The notes: generated from the sequence alone by a model not told the origin. Shown: positions 18,769-29,061, numbered from the stretch's first letter. The stretch is 64,000 nucleotides of DNA from JAUMBM01 sp964645715 (GCA_964645715.1 CAZYAO010000020.1:4511-68510); one strand, 5' to 3'. Made by a program: numbers and translations.

Positions 18769-19474
18769 TACCGGCGGCAACACTTACATTGAAAGAGTTG
18801 ATGCTGCCTGCCTGAGGTATTTTGAACCTAATATCTGCGGCCCGCGCAATGGCTGGATTGATGCCTTCTCCTTCGGCGCCCAATACAAAAGCTATCGGCT
18901 GACGCAGATCCAACTCGTGAAGATAGTGACTTGCCTGTAGGTCGCTGGCCAGTACCTGCACACCACTTTCCTGCAGGTAAGAAATGGCTGCTGCAATGCT
19001 GGTTTCCCGGCACACCGGCAGTCGGGAAAGGGCACCTGCAGAGGTCTTTACTGCTTCCGGATTGATAGCACCGCTGCCTTTCATGGGCGTGACCAGTGTC
19101 TGTGCTCCGCACACTTCCGCCGAGCGGGCAATGGCGCCAATGTTGCGTACATCCGTGACGCCGTCAAGCAACAGCAACAGGGGCGTAGCCCCCTGCTCAT
19201 ACACACCCGGCAGGACATCGGACAGCTGGTGATAGCGCACCGAGCCCAACATCGCTACAACTCCCTGGTGATTGCCCCTCACCATGGATTGCAGGCGCTC
19301 CCGGGGTATCATCACGAGCGGTACGTTGTGCTCGCGGCACAGATGCCGCATGACCTTTTCCAATTCGCCCCGCGTGCCCTGCTGTAACCAGACTTTCTCA
19401 ATGGGATTGCCTGCTTCGAGTGCTTCCTGCACCGGGTGCCTTCCGTAGATAAGTTGTTGTTTGCTGTCTTGCAT
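18734..19474 (-). CDS. rlmB: 23S rRNA (guanosine-2'-O-)-methyltransferase, SpoU family
   Basis: 246 residues. The N-terminal RNA-binding part (LIYGRHPVQEALEAG) is followed by the knotted SPOUT domain with motif 1 (LDGVTDVRNIGAIARSAE), motif 2 (FVLGAEGEGI) and motif 3 (SFNVSVAAGIMLYEA). The enzyme methylates the ribose of a conserved guanosine (G2251 in E. coli numbering) of 23S rRNA, using S-adenosylmethionine. It is complete and convergent with batB, sharing 35 bases at the 3' end, so there is no room for a separate terminator between the two genes. Confidence 0.92.
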   Translation of the reverse strand: MQDSKQQLIYGRHPVQEALEAGNPIEKVWLQQGTRGELEKVMRHLCREHNVPLVMIPRERLQSMVRGNHQGVVAMLGSVRYHQLSDVLPGVYEQGATPLLLLLDGVTDVRNIGAIARSAEVCGAQTLVTPMKGSGAINPEAVKTSAGALSRLPVCRETSIAAAISYLQESGVQVLASDLQASHYLHELDLRQPIAFVLGAEGEGINPAIARAADIRFKIPQAGSINSFNVSVAAGIMLYEAMRQRQ

Positions 19475-19622
19475 GCCGCTAAGCTAGCAATTAATATGTA
19501 ATTTGTCGGCCAGACATGAATAATAGCTGAACAGAATGCGGTTGATTGGGTTATTTACTTAATTTTATCGCATTAATGGTAAGGCTACTCGTTATTTTTA
19601 TATTATTAACTGATCAGAGTGT

Positions 19623-22600
19623 ATGAGAAAATTTTATTCCACTTTGTGGGTGTTGATGCTGCTGTCTGTGGCCTCCTCGGCTTGGGCACAGCGCCAAAGT
19701 GCACTGGATATTGCATTGCGGCACGTTGAGCAGGAGCGCGGCAATTGGGGCCTCACGGCTGCTGATGTGTCGGATATGTTGGTGAGCGACAACTATGTCA
19801 GTCGCCACAACGGGCTCACGCACATTTATTTTGTACAACGACACCAGGGGATAGAGCTTTATAATGGTGTCATGGGTGTACACGTAAATGCATTGGGTAA
19901 AGTTGTTTTTACGACCCAGCGATTTATACCCAATCTGGGGGGCTCTGTCAATGCGACGACGCCTTCCGTATTGCCGTATCAGGCACTGCTCACTGTGCTG
20001 GAAGATCTGGGTGCGACGCCTCAGCGGCCACTGCCGCTGTTGTCGCAGGAGGGCAACCATACCTTCGTTTATGGCGGAGGTGATGTAGCAGATCAAAATA
20101 TTACGGTTAGACTCAAGTACCAGCCTAATCGCGAGGAGGGTACGGCCAGACTCGCATGGGATATGGCTATCGATGACAGCCACTCTGCAGACTATTGGAG
20201 CATTCGCGTTGATGCAGTGACGGGTACCATTCTTCACCGCCACAACTGGACGGTTTACTGCAACTTCCACCAGGAAGCCCACGCGCACAACTGCAATTCT
20301 CACGAGCACGAAGCCCTGCCCGTTCGCAGCGCACTCATGGAGCAGAATGCCAACCTGTTGCTCACGGACAACGCCTCCTACAACGTCTTCCCGTTGCCCT
20401 TCGAAAGTCCTATTCACGGCACGCGTGAACTGCTGGTTAATCCCGCCATCCCCGAAGCTTCTCCCTTCGGCTGGCATGACACCAATGGCCAACCCGGCCC
20501 CGAGTTCCGAATTACCCGCGGCAACAATGTCCACGCTTATCTCGATGTCGCCAATACGAACAATACAGCTGGCGATGAACCCCAGGGCGGCGAAAATCTG
20601 GTCTTCGACTTTTTCTTCAGCCCCGATGTCGAACCGGCTCAATACCGCGAGGCAGCTGTCACACAGCTCTTCTACGCTAATAACATGATCCATGATTTTG
20701 CCTTCCGCTATGGTTTTGATGAGCCAGCCGGCAACTTCCAGCAGCGCAACTACAGCGGCCAGGGTGCCGGCAACGACTATGTTCGTGCTGAGGCCCAGGA
20801 TGGGGGTGGCGAAAATAATGCCAACTTCGCCACGCCGCCGGATGGTGGCAGCGGACGCATGCAAATGTACCTCTGGTCCAACAGCGGTGGCCGCCTCCTT
20901 ACAATCAATACGCCTGAAGTAGCAGCTGGTCAGCAACTCGAGGCCAGGGGCGGGGACTTTGGTGCGCCAATCACCGCTACGCCTTTCTCCGGTCAGGTGG
21001 TAATCGCCAATGATGCTTCCAACTCACCAACACTCGCTTGTGGTGCTATCGTCAACGATGTTGCCGGTAAAATCGCACTCATCGATCGTGGCTCCTGTGA
21101 GTTCGGCCGCAAGGCGCTCAACGCTCAGCAGGCAGGTGCTGTGGGGGTCATTATCTGTAATTTTGAAGATAATCTCATCACTATGGCAGCTGGCGCTGTT
21201 GGTAATCAGGTGAATATCCGCGCTGTCTTTATGAAAAATTCTGACTGCGTTTACCTGCGCCAGTTTATCAGCCAAGGGTTGTCTGTCACGCTCCAAATCC
21301 CGGCTTCCAATGGCCCCGCTTATCTCGATGGCGATTTTGACAACGGTATCATCGCACACGAGTATGGCCATGGTATCAGCAATCGACTGACTGGCGGACC
21401 CAGCCAGGCAGGCTGCCTCGGCAATGATGAGCAAATGGGCGAGGGCTGGAGTGACTTCTTTTCACTGGTTACGACCGTTCGCCCCGGCGAACAGGGATCT
21501 CTGCCAAGGGGTATCGGCAACTATGCAATCGGTGCCGGTGTCAATGGCGGGGGGATTCGCCGCAAACCCTACTCTACAGACTTCGCGGTCAATGACCAGG
21601 TCTATGATGATATCATCGGCACCACTGCTCCTCACCCGCTGGGGGAAGTATGGACAGCTGTCAACTGGGATATTTACTGGGCTATGACCGAGGCTTATGG
21701 TTTTGATCCCGATTTTGTCAACGGGGACGGGGGCAACAACAAGGCTATTCAGCTGATCATGGATGGTATGAAACTCCAGACTTGCGAGCCTGGTTTTATC
21801 TCCGGCCGCGATGCCATCCTTATGGCTGATTCTGTCAACTACAATGGTGCAAATGGTTGCATCATCTGGGAGGCTTATGCTCGTCGGGGTCTTGGCTGGG
21901 GTGCCAGTGAGGGTAGTACCAACGCCCGCAATGATGGCCGCCAGTCTTTCGAAACTAAGCCTACTTGTGTCGAGGAACTCAAAATCGTAAAAAGGGCTAC
22001 AGAACTGATTAATGCCGGCGAAGAAGCTACGGTGACACTAGTGGTTACCAATCATAAGCCGTCTGCCGTTACGGGTGTTACTGTTGTTGATCAGATACCT
22101 GCCGGCATGACTTTCATTCCGGGCTCTGCTACAGGGGCTACGCCGGTGGTCTCGGGCAACTCATTGTCGTTTAGCCTCGGCAGCATGGAGTTTGGTGCTG
22201 TAAAGACTATCACCTACCGTGTCCAGAGTAGTAGTGTAGCTTCTTCTACCGTCTTCTTTGATGGTATGGAAGAGGGAGATCTCAACTGGCTGCCCGATGC
22301 TCTCGAAGGGGTTGATATCTGGGATCTTGTCGACTTCGATCCGTATGAGGGTGAGTATTCTTGGTTTGTTCCCAACAATGCTACCGACAACGATCAGGTT
22401 CTCCAAATGGCCGACGAAATTACGGTCAGTGGCAGCTTCCCTGTCCTTCGTTTTTACCACCAGTATGATACTGAGGCAGGTGCAGACGGAGGTATTGTCC
22501 AGATCAGCCGCGATGGGGGCATCACTTGGGAAAATACTTCCAACCTGATGCTGCGCGGTGGCTATCGCGGAAAACTTCCTTACAATACTTTTGCTGTGCC

Positions 22601-23141
22601 CAATCTTTTTGGTTTTTGGGGTAATAGCGATGGTTATCTGGCTTCTTATGTAGACCTGCGTTCTTACATCGGTGATGCAATCACCGTGCGCTGGCGCTTT
22701 GGCTCCGATGCTGCCGATGCTGCCGATGGCTGGCATCTCGATAATGTCGAGTTCATGGATCTCAAGGTCTACCAGGCCGAAGCCTGCGTTTCTTCAGATC
22801 AGGGCGACCTGGCTTGCGCGCAGATCAGCCAGTCAGGTATTTTCGTCAACTCTGATGGTATGGTCAGTACGCAGGAGCTCCCGGAGGATCTTTCTGCTAT
22901 ACGTCTCTTCCCCAATCCTGCTCGTGAGCAGATTAATATCTCACTGCAGAGTAAGGTCAGCGGCCAAGGGGTTGTTCGCCTCTTCACGGTGAGTGGACAG
23001 TTGCTTCGCGAGCAGCCAGTTGTACTGAGCGAGGGTGCGCAGATGCTGCCAATTCGTATCAACGACCTGCCCAAAGGGTTCTATCTGCTCCAGCTCAATA
23101 CGGGCGCCGGAGCACATACAATGAAGTTTAGCGTACAATAA
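19623..23141 (+). CDS. Secreted M36 (fungalysin-type) metalloprotease with PA domain and type IX sorting-type tail
   Basis: 1172 residues. Signal peptide MRKFYSTLWVLMLLSVASSA; FTP/PepSY-like propeptide (about 30-210); M36 catalytic region with zinc ligands H579 and H583 in HEYGH and a further Glu in GEGWSDFF; a protease-associated (PA) domain inserted before the active site (about 460-560, with IDRGSCEFGRKALNAQQAGA). Then come a DUF11-like domain (IVKRATELINAGEEATVT), a MAM/jelly-roll-like domain (WHLDNVEF) and a C-terminal tail (LFPNPAREQINISLQ, LPKGFYLLQLNTG) typical of type IX secretion cargo. It should be surface-exposed or released and degrade extracellular protein. Confidence 0.93.
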   Translation: MRKFYSTLWVLMLLSVASSAWAQRQSALDIALRHVEQERGNWGLTAADVSDMLVSDNYVSRHNGLTHIYFVQRHQGIELYNGVMGVHVNALGKVVFTTQRFIPNLGGSVNATTPSVLPYQALLTVLEDLGATPQRPLPLLSQEGNHTFVYGGGDVADQNITVRLKYQPNREEGTARLAWDMAIDDSHSADYWSIRVDAVTGTILHRHNWTVYCNFHQEAHAHNCNSHEHEALPVRSALMEQNANLLLTDNASYNVFPLPFESPIHGTRELLVNPAIPEASPFGWHDTNGQPGPEFRITRGNNVHAYLDVANTNNTAGDEPQGGENLVFDFFFSPDVEPAQYREAAVTQLFYANNMIHDFAFRYGFDEPAGNFQQRNYSGQGAGNDYVRAEAQDGGGENNANFATPPDGGSGRMQMYLWSNSGGRLLTINTPEVAAGQQLEARGGDFGAPITATPFSGQVVIANDASNSPTLACGAIVNDVAGKIALIDRGSCEFGRKALNAQQAGAVGVIICNFEDNLITMAAGAVGNQVNIRAVFMKNSDCVYLRQFISQGLSVTLQIPASNGPAYLDGDFDNGIIAHEYGHGISNRLTGGPSQAGCLGNDEQMGEGWSDFFSLVTTVRPGEQGSLPRGIGNYAIGAGVNGGGIRRKPYSTDFAVNDQVYDDIIGTTAPHPLGEVWTAVNWDIYWAMTEAYGFDPDFVNGDGGNNKAIQLIMDGMKLQTCEPGFISGRDAILMADSVNYNGANGCIIWEAYARRGLGWGASEGSTNARNDGRQSFETKPTCVEELKIVKRATELINAGEEATVTLVVTNHKPSAVTGVTVVDQIPAGMTFIPGSATGATPVVSGNSLSFSLGSMEFGAVKTITYRVQSSSVASSTVFFDGMEEGDLNWLPDALEGVDIWDLVDFDPYEGEYSWFVPNNATDNDQVLQMADEITVSGSFPVLRFYHQYDTEAGADGGIVQISRDGGITWENTSNLMLRGGYRGKLPYNTFAVPNLFGFWGNSDGYLASYVDLRSYIGDAITVRWRFGSDAADAADGWHLDNVEFMDLKVYQAEACVSSDQGDLACAQISQSGIFVNSDGMVSTQELPEDLSAIRLFPNPAREQINISLQSKVSGQGVVRLFTVSGQLLREQPVVLSEGAQMLPIRINDLPKGFYLLQLNTGAGAHTMKFSVQ

Positions 23142-23152
23142 TTGACGCAGCC

Positions 23153-23192
23153 AAAAAAGCCGGCGCCGCAGCTATGCAGCGCCGGCTTTTTT
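23153..23192. terminator. Bidirectional intrinsic terminator
   Basis: AAAAAAGCCGGCGC (23153-23166) pairs with GCGCCGGCTTTTTT (23179-23192) around a 12-base loop. T6 follows the stem on both strands, so it can end both the M36 protease transcript and the convergent nucleotidyltransferase transcript. Confidence 0.9.
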
Positions 23193-23195
23193 ATT

Positions 23196-23942
23196 TCACC
23201 GTGCACAGCCAGCCAAGTGGCCGGCTCGTATCCAGGCTGCTGCCGTGGCTATGGCTGCTGGCTTACCCACATCCAGCCAGTAGCCCTCAGTGTGTGGGTA
23301 GCCAATAATCCGTTCCGTAGCTTCAACGCTCAGCAGGGTATCGATTATCGAAAAAACAGCTCCTTCCTGCCGGGGCATATAACTGAAAATGGAGGGACTC
23401 AGGACCGCTATGCCACTATACGCCAGCGGTCTTACCTCCCTGCCGTCCTGCCGCCACTTTCGTTCAGCGCGCTCGCGGTGCTCCCATCCGCACAATTCGA
23501 GCTGAGCATCAAACAGCAGCTGCCTCGAGCTGCTTCGCTCCCGGACGGCCAGCGTAGCCGCCTGCCCTCCCGTCAGGTGATAGGTGTACAGCGCCCCCAG
23601 ATCTATATCAGACAGTATGTCAACATTGTGTATCAAAAATGGCTGGCCTTCGAGCAACGGACGTGCTTTCAGCAGTCCCCCGCCGGTGTCGAGCAACTGC
23701 GTACGCTCATCAGACAGTAGTATACGGATGCCCCAGTCAGCGCGTCGTTGGATAAAGTCGACTATCTGGTCTCCATAGTGGTGTGTGTTAATTACAACTT
23801 CTTCAAAACCAAAGGAAATCAATCGTCGTAGGTTGATCTCCAGCAGGCTGCAACCGTCAATCTCAACCAGTGCTTTGGGGCAGTTGTCTGTGTAGGGGCG
23901 AAGCCGGGTGCCCAGACCGGCCGAAAATAGCATCGCACGCAT
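23196..23942 (-). CDS. Sugar-phosphate nucleotidyltransferase (MurU/HddC-like)
   Basis: 248 residues from ATG 23942 (MRAMLFSAGLGTRLRP); ATG 23954 is four codons longer. It shows the nucleotidyltransferase signature AGLGTRLRPYTDNCPKALVEI, the metal-binding NVDIL at about residue 100 and the C-terminal YWLDVGKPAAI. Such enzymes join NTP and a sugar 1-phosphate. Closest in style are MurNAc-1-phosphate uridylyltransferase (MurU, cell-wall recycling) and heptose-phosphate nucleotidyltransferases; sequence alone does not decide. It is shorter than glucose-1-phosphate thymidylyltransferases. No kinase of the AmgK type is adjacent. Confidence 0.8.
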   Translation of the reverse strand: MRAMLFSAGLGTRLRPYTDNCPKALVEIDGCSLLEINLRRLISFGFEEVVINTHHYGDQIVDFIQRRADWGIRILLSDERTQLLDTGGGLLKARPLLEGQPFLIHNVDILSDIDLGALYTYHLTGGQAATLAVRERSSSRQLLFDAQLELCGWEHRERAERKWRQDGREVRPLAYSGIAVLSPSIFSYMPRQEGAVFSIIDTLLSVEATERIIGYPHTEGYWLDVGKPAAIATAAAWIRAGHLAGCAR

Positions 23943-24136
23943 GTATGTCGTCATTAAAGTGGGTAAATATACTCATTTCGCAGGTCTTTTTGACGCTGTC
24001 TGCCGGCTGTTGAAACGAAAGGAGCTGTTTTTTGTTCGTTGTATAGGCCTGCTCGCTACCCACAGGGAAGCTCCGGATTCACCGCCAGGATGCAACAGGT
24101 GCTGACACAAGCTAAATTACGATCAAGTCTGCTGCT

Positions 24137-25204
24137 ATGATTCAACACTGGCTGGCCAAAATTCTTCTCTTTCCGCTGTCTTTATTATATGGACTCGGTG
24201 TCCTCATCCATACAGGACTCTATCAGTTGGGTATTCTCAAGGCTATGTCTTTTGATGTCCCGGTCATCACCGTCGGAAATCTGTCTGTCGGCGGTGCCGG
24301 CAAATCTCCGCACATAGAGTACCTCGTGAGCAGCCTGCAGCCGTATATCCGCCTCGCCACCCTGAGCCGCGGCTATCGCCGCAAAAGCCGTGGCTTTATG
24401 GTGGTGGAGCCGCAGATGAATGCAGAACTGGCAGGGGATGAGCCCCTGCAGTTCAAAAGAAAGTTTCCCAGTCTGTTGGTGGCTGTGGCCGAAGACAGAG
24501 CACTGGCCATACCCAACCTCATGGTGGAGCAACCCGAAACGCAGCTCATCCTGCTCGATGATGCTTTCCAGCATCGTGCTGTTAAAGCAGGCCTCAATAT
24601 CCTGCTTACGGAATTCGACAGTCCTTTTACCCGCGACTGGCTACTGCCCGCCGGCCGCCTGCGCGAGTTTCCTGCCGCTGCCCAACGAGCCGATATCATC
24701 ATTGTAACCAAGTGCCCGCCTGCTGTATCAGCGGCTGAGCGGGCGCGGCTGTTGGCCGAACTCAAGCCACGCCCGCACCAGAAGGTTTTCTTTAGCTACT
24801 ACCAATACCTGCGCCCCTACTTTTTATTTGATCGCTACACTGAACTACAGCTCTCTCAGGAACTGGAAGTACTGTTTGTGAGCGCAATCGCACGCACAGA
24901 GTATCTGCTCGCTTACCTCAACAAGCAGGTGGCAGACGTCAGGGTCATGGAGTACGAAGACCATCACTACTTTAGTCGCTACGACATTGGCCAGATTCAC
25001 AAGGCTTTCGAACGCATGGAGGGGGCGTCAAAGGTAATTATCACTACCGAAAAAGACGCTACCCGACTCGAGCTACACCGCAACTACCTCCGCGAAAACC
25101 AACTGCCTGTTTTTGTGCTGCCCGTAGAAGTAGCCTTTCACTTCGATCAACAGCAGGAATTCGATGCAGCTATCCGGCAGTTTTTACTAAATTTTACGGT
25201 CTGA
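24137..25204 (+). CDS. lpxK: Tetraacyldisaccharide 4'-kinase
   Basis: 355 residues. An N-terminal hydrophobic helix (about 8-30) anchors it to the inner membrane. The Walker A motif GNLSVGGAGKSP lies at 47-58, followed by LSRGYRRKSRGF and the LLDDAFQHRAV motif. LpxK phosphorylates the 4' position of the lipid A disaccharide precursor to give lipid IVA, so the cell has a lipid A outer membrane. It is a single gene between the divergent nucleotidyltransferase and the convergent lamin-tail protein, with no other lipid A genes nearby. Confidence 0.95.
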   Translation: MIQHWLAKILLFPLSLLYGLGVLIHTGLYQLGILKAMSFDVPVITVGNLSVGGAGKSPHIEYLVSSLQPYIRLATLSRGYRRKSRGFMVVEPQMNAELAGDEPLQFKRKFPSLLVAVAEDRALAIPNLMVEQPETQLILLDDAFQHRAVKAGLNILLTEFDSPFTRDWLLPAGRLREFPAAAQRADIIIVTKCPPAVSAAERARLLAELKPRPHQKVFFSYYQYLRPYFLFDRYTELQLSQELEVLFVSAIARTEYLLAYLNKQVADVRVMEYEDHHYFSRYDIGQIHKAFERMEGASKVIITTEKDATRLELHRNYLRENQLPVFVLPVEVAFHFDQQQEFDAAIRQFLLNFTV

Positions 25205-25271
25205 TCCCCCTGCTTGAACGCCTGGACCGTAGTGCTCGAACAGTTTTCGCTATTTTGTGGTCTGCCCCGCG

Positions 25272-27896
25272 TTAGTCCAGCCGGCCGGCCAATACACAGC
25301 TAAATGTCTCCCGCCCCTGCCTGCCGTCGGGTCGATAGTAGCGTACCTGCACGGCATAAATACCCGCCCGCGCCCGCTGCCCGCGCAGGGTCGTACCGTC
25401 CCACTGGTAGTGCCCACTGCCTGCCAGTAAGGCGCGCCTGCCCAGCCGCATGATTTCCCGTCCTTCCAGATCGTAGATCCGTACATCAGCCACGTAGCCC
25501 GTAGCCGGCATCTCGTAGGTGAGTAGCATAAAATCTTGATAACCATCTCCATCAGGCGAAAAAACATCCTCGGATAACTGAAAATACTGCGCCCGACCCG
25601 CCATCTGCGGTGGCGTAAATGCGCGTAGCTGACTGTTGGGAGCTGTAGGCGTAGCGTAGCCGGCCGCGCTGGCCGCCGAGTGCCAGTTATCCTTGCGGTT
25701 GCCCGGCTGGTCGGGGAATATTCGCTCCAGACTGATGCCGTCGACTTCCGTCAACAGCGGCGAATGCCATGATTCGTCGTAATCAATGCTGTCCAGCACA
25801 ACAAGCTGCGCGTCGTAAAGACTAAAATTGCCCCGTTCGTCGGGCATACCGGGCAGCAGTTGTGAAAAAAGTTGACTAGGCGCTGCTACCGTGTAGCGAG
25901 CGAGAATATCAGCCGGCGAGGGGCTGAAGACGGCATATTCCCCCGGCAGTAGCAGCCCGTCGGTGCTGATGCGGCGAAGGTCAGCCTGCGGCTGTAGTTG
26001 GCTGTTGCCTATGTACAAGCCATTGAGGCTGATAACCTTGTCTGACCGATTGTAGATTTCCGCAAAATCAGCACCTCCACTTTGCGGATTGAACAGCAGT
26101 TCGTTGATGATCAGGTCACCTGCTACTGGCAACTCGGGTAACCCCAGTCGGTAGCTGGCCGTATCCGCCGTATTACCAAGGCAATCGGCTATGCCAGCCA
26201 GCACCCGCAGCCGGTACGGCTGCCGGGGGCGCAGGCTGTCTTGTAAAAAAAGGTGCAGCCGCTGTCCGTCGCTGTTGGCGACAACCTCTGCAATACCCGC
26301 AAATGGTTCAAGCTGAAAGTTGCTGGTAGCTTCCGCCAGCTCCGGTGTCAGCGCTTCGTCGTAGTGTAGCACCAGCTCGCCAGCCGAAGCCACCGCCAGC
26401 TGCTGCAGCCGGGGCGGCTGGCGATCGGGCGGTAGTTGCGTTAGCGAACTGGCACCGCCCGGCGTTCCGCCGGCGGCAGCCAGACTTGCATGCCAATTGG
26501 CCGCACAGTCAGCAGGACCTGTTTCGTCTTGCATTTCCAGACTGTAGCCGCCCTCGCTCCGCTGTGCATCCCTATACCAGCTGAGCGCATAGGAGAGGGT
26601 GAGCAGCCGCTCTCCTTGCTGGTTGCGTATGCTGAGCTCACTCCCGCTGTTGCTCAAAGCCGGAAAGTTGGCCATGCCCACTACCCGGCCGTAGGCCGAA
26701 AAGGCGGCAGCCTGATCATTCCGGCAAAGCAGCAGCCGCTGGCCGGGCAGCAGCAGGCCCCCGGGTAGCGGCTGCAGACTGCCGCCCGCCGACAGGCTGT
26801 AGTCGGACAGCTCCAGCAGCTTATCCGACCGGTTTAGCAACTCCAGATACTCTGCGGCAGGCAGCCCCACTGCAGGGGTAGGGTCGGCCATGATTTCACT
26901 GATAATCAGCTCCTGCCAACCTGCCTGACCCGTTAGTACAAAAGGGAAAGTGTAACTCAGCCCCAGCCGGAGGTTGCCCTGGCGGTCTGCCAGACTGTCA
27001 ATGTAAAGGGTGTAGGTCTGTAGGCTGGCAAAGGGATTGTCAAAAATGAGGGTCAGCGTGTCTCCGCCCGAAGAATCGTACAAAACAGCCACCGGATGCC
27101 CCTGCCCGCCATCCAGCTGATAATGCGCAGGATTGACTGCCATGGCCGTGTCAAGGGGCTCATCCACTACCAGCCGCAGCGATCGCTCGTCCAGCGCATC
27201 TACATATAATAAGGTGGGACCCGTATTGTCTTCGTACAGGGGGGCAATGGAAAAATCGTCAAAAAAAAAGTGACTCGAACGACTCGCCGTGTACAGACAG
27301 CCCAGACCCGTGTACTGACCTGTCTTGTAGGTGCTGTCCGTGACGCTGCCTTCCGCCTGCAGATCGTCACCGCCGCTGTAGTCGGCCGACAGCCGCCACT
27401 CACCCGTCGGAAAACGGCTGATGACCACGCGCGCCGTGGCGGTGCTGCCGCCCATGGCGCCTTCCCGACCACGCAGCAGCAGGACACGCTCACTACCATC
27501 CTGCCGATAAAGTTCAAGCGCATCGGTGTTGCCGCTCACGCCACCCAACTGCAGATAATAGCCAGTAAAAGAATTGCTGCCCGGAGGGCGATCCACCGCA
27601 AGATACCAGCGGCAGAGGTTGGCCGTCGAAGGGGAGAAGTTAAGAAAAAATAATGCCTCCCAGTGCGTGCTGTCTGCGACAGCCGTAGGCGCCGCACTGT
27701 ACAAGAATCGTGCATTGCTGCCAGCCGCTGTAGTGTCGTGTAGCTGTAGCCGGCCATTCATCACGGCGAAACGCTCAACGTCACCCAACCAGGCAGGTGC
27801 GGAACTAAAATCACCGTCGGAAAAATCATCCACCCATTGGGCTGTCAGCGAAAGGGTGTTAATTGTTAAGAGCGCGAAAAAAAGGGCGTGTTTCAT
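25272..27896 (-). CDS. Secreted lamin-tail-domain surface protein with gliding-associated-type C-terminus
   Basis: 874 residues with a signal peptide (MKHALFFALLTINTLSLTAQ). An N-terminal jelly-roll-like region (about 20-220) is followed by an Ig-like segment (DERSLRLVVDEPLD) and two lamin-tail domains, one starting at IISEIMADPTPAVGLPAAEY and one at LIINELLFNPQSGGADFAE, with a second Ig-like segment between them. The C-terminus (FSPDGDGYQDF, then VRIYDLEGREIMRLG) resembles CHU_C/FlgD-like sorting ends in Bacteroidota. It is probably cell-surface; function unknown. It converges on lpxK with 67 bases between, where I see no strong terminator. Confidence 0.85.
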   Translation of the reverse strand: MKHALFFALLTINTLSLTAQWVDDFSDGDFSSAPAWLGDVERFAVMNGRLQLHDTTAAGSNARFLYSAAPTAVADSTHWEALFFLNFSPSTANLCRWYLAVDRPPGSNSFTGYYLQLGGVSGNTDALELYRQDGSERVLLLRGREGAMGGSTATARVVISRFPTGEWRLSADYSGGDDLQAEGSVTDSTYKTGQYTGLGCLYTASRSSHFFFDDFSIAPLYEDNTGPTLLYVDALDERSLRLVVDEPLDTAMAVNPAHYQLDGGQGHPVAVLYDSSGGDTLTLIFDNPFASLQTYTLYIDSLADRQGNLRLGLSYTFPFVLTGQAGWQELIISEIMADPTPAVGLPAAEYLELLNRSDKLLELSDYSLSAGGSLQPLPGGLLLPGQRLLLCRNDQAAAFSAYGRVVGMANFPALSNSGSELSIRNQQGERLLTLSYALSWYRDAQRSEGGYSLEMQDETGPADCAANWHASLAAAGGTPGGASSLTQLPPDRQPPRLQQLAVASAGELVLHYDEALTPELAEATSNFQLEPFAGIAEVVANSDGQRLHLFLQDSLRPRQPYRLRVLAGIADCLGNTADTASYRLGLPELPVAGDLIINELLFNPQSGGADFAEIYNRSDKVISLNGLYIGNSQLQPQADLRRISTDGLLLPGEYAVFSPSPADILARYTVAAPSQLFSQLLPGMPDERGNFSLYDAQLVVLDSIDYDESWHSPLLTEVDGISLERIFPDQPGNRKDNWHSAASAAGYATPTAPNSQLRAFTPPQMAGRAQYFQLSEDVFSPDGDGYQDFMLLTYEMPATGYVADVRIYDLEGREIMRLGRRALLAGSGHYQWDGTTLRGQRARAGIYAVQVRYYRPDGRQGRETFSCVLAGRLD

Positions 27897-27900
27897 AATT

Positions 27901-27908
27901 CAAATATA
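27901..27908 (-). promoter_or_regulatory. -7 box for lamin-tail protein gene
   Basis: The plus strand reads CAAATATA, so the minus strand reads TATATTTG, matching TAnnTTTG, five bases before the start codon. That spacing would leave a very short leader, so it is uncertain. Confidence 0.4.
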
Positions 27909-27999
27909 AAGAAATACACATGAATGCTGCTATCTTTACCCGCGAAAATTAAAGCTGGGTCTGAAATTTTCTTGTTTTTTATGCAATGAACTGATTAAC

Positions 28000-29007
28000 A
28001 TGAAAGTAGCAGTCGTAGGAGCCACAGGTCTGGTAGGTGGCGTAATGTGTAAAGTGCTGGAAGAGCGCAACTTCCCGGTCAGCACTTTCATCCCGGTAGC
28101 ATCGGAGCGCTCCGTTGGCACCAAGGTGAAATTTCGGTCCGAATCCTATGAGGTAGTGAGTATGGAACAGGCCATCGCGGCTAAGCCTGAGCTCGCGCTC
28201 TTCTCGGCCGGCGGAACTACTTCGCTTGCCTTCGCTCCCCGCTTTGAGGAGGTAGGAACAATCGTGGTGGATAATTCATCCGCCTGGCGCATGCATCCCT
28301 CCATCCGGCTGGTGGTGCCGGAAGTCAATGCACAGCTGCTGACCGCCGCTGACAGGATTATCGCCAATCCCAATTGTTCTACCATACAGATGGTGACTGC
28401 TCTGCAGCCGCTCCATCGTGCCTATGGCATTCGCCGGCTGGTCATCTCAACCTATCAGTCGTTTACCGGTACCGGTATGAAGGCAGTCAAGCAGTATCAC
28501 CTGGAAAGCAAGGGTTTTGTGCCCAAAGCAGATGAAATGGCTTACCACTATCCTATCTTCGGCAATTGTATACCGCAATGTGATGTTTTTTTGGAGAACG
28601 ATTATACCAAAGAGGAAATGAAACTCGTTCATGAGACGCGCAAAATTCTGGGCGACGATGCCATCCGAATTACCGCCACCGCTGTACGGGTTCCGGTCGA
28701 CGGGGGGCATTCGGAGTCAGTCAATGTAGAGTTTGAACGATCTTTTGATTTGGCCGAACTCAAATCGCTGCTACAACAGGCACCCGGAATTGTGTTGCAG
28801 GATGATCCGGCTACTTTCTCTTATCCCATGCCTATGTTTGCTAAGGATAAAGATGAGGTCTTTGTGGGCAGGGTGCGCAGGGATGAATCCGTCGAAAATG
28901 GCCTCAATCTCTGGATCGTAGCCGATAATCTGCGCAAAGGGGCGGCTACCAATGCAGTACAAATCGCAGAGTATCTCCTGCACAAAGGCCTGCTGAAGGC
29001 CGGCTAA
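28000..29007 (+). CDS. asd: Aspartate-semialdehyde dehydrogenase
   Basis: 335 residues. The N-terminal NADP-binding motif is VAVVGATGLVGGVM. The catalytic cysteine is C126 in ANPNCSTIQ, and the downstream VPVDGGHSES carries the expected active-site histidine. The enzyme reduces aspartyl phosphate to aspartate semialdehyde, the branch point to lysine/diaminopimelate, threonine and methionine. A -7-like box TATCTTTA lies at 27931-27938. It is a single gene, divergent from the lamin-tail protein. Confidence 0.96.
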   Translation: MKVAVVGATGLVGGVMCKVLEERNFPVSTFIPVASERSVGTKVKFRSESYEVVSMEQAIAAKPELALFSAGGTTSLAFAPRFEEVGTIVVDNSSAWRMHPSIRLVVPEVNAQLLTAADRIIANPNCSTIQMVTALQPLHRAYGIRRLVISTYQSFTGTGMKAVKQYHLESKGFVPKADEMAYHYPIFGNCIPQCDVFLENDYTKEEMKLVHETRKILGDDAIRITATAVRVPVDGGHSESVNVEFERSFDLAELKSLLQQAPGIVLQDDPATFSYPMPMFAKDKDEVFVGRVRRDESVENGLNLWIVADNLRKGAATNAVQIAEYLLHKGLLKAG

Positions 29008-29061
29008 GTCGTTTTTTATGTCGCTTTACTCGAAATAAAAGCCAATTCTCTGAAAAAGCGC

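Noticed and set aside
19614..20936. Long open frame (440 codons) antisense to the M36 protease gene
   Set aside because: It lies fully inside a strongly supported gene with clear domains, has no recognisable family, signal or start context, and arises from the codon bias of the sense strand.
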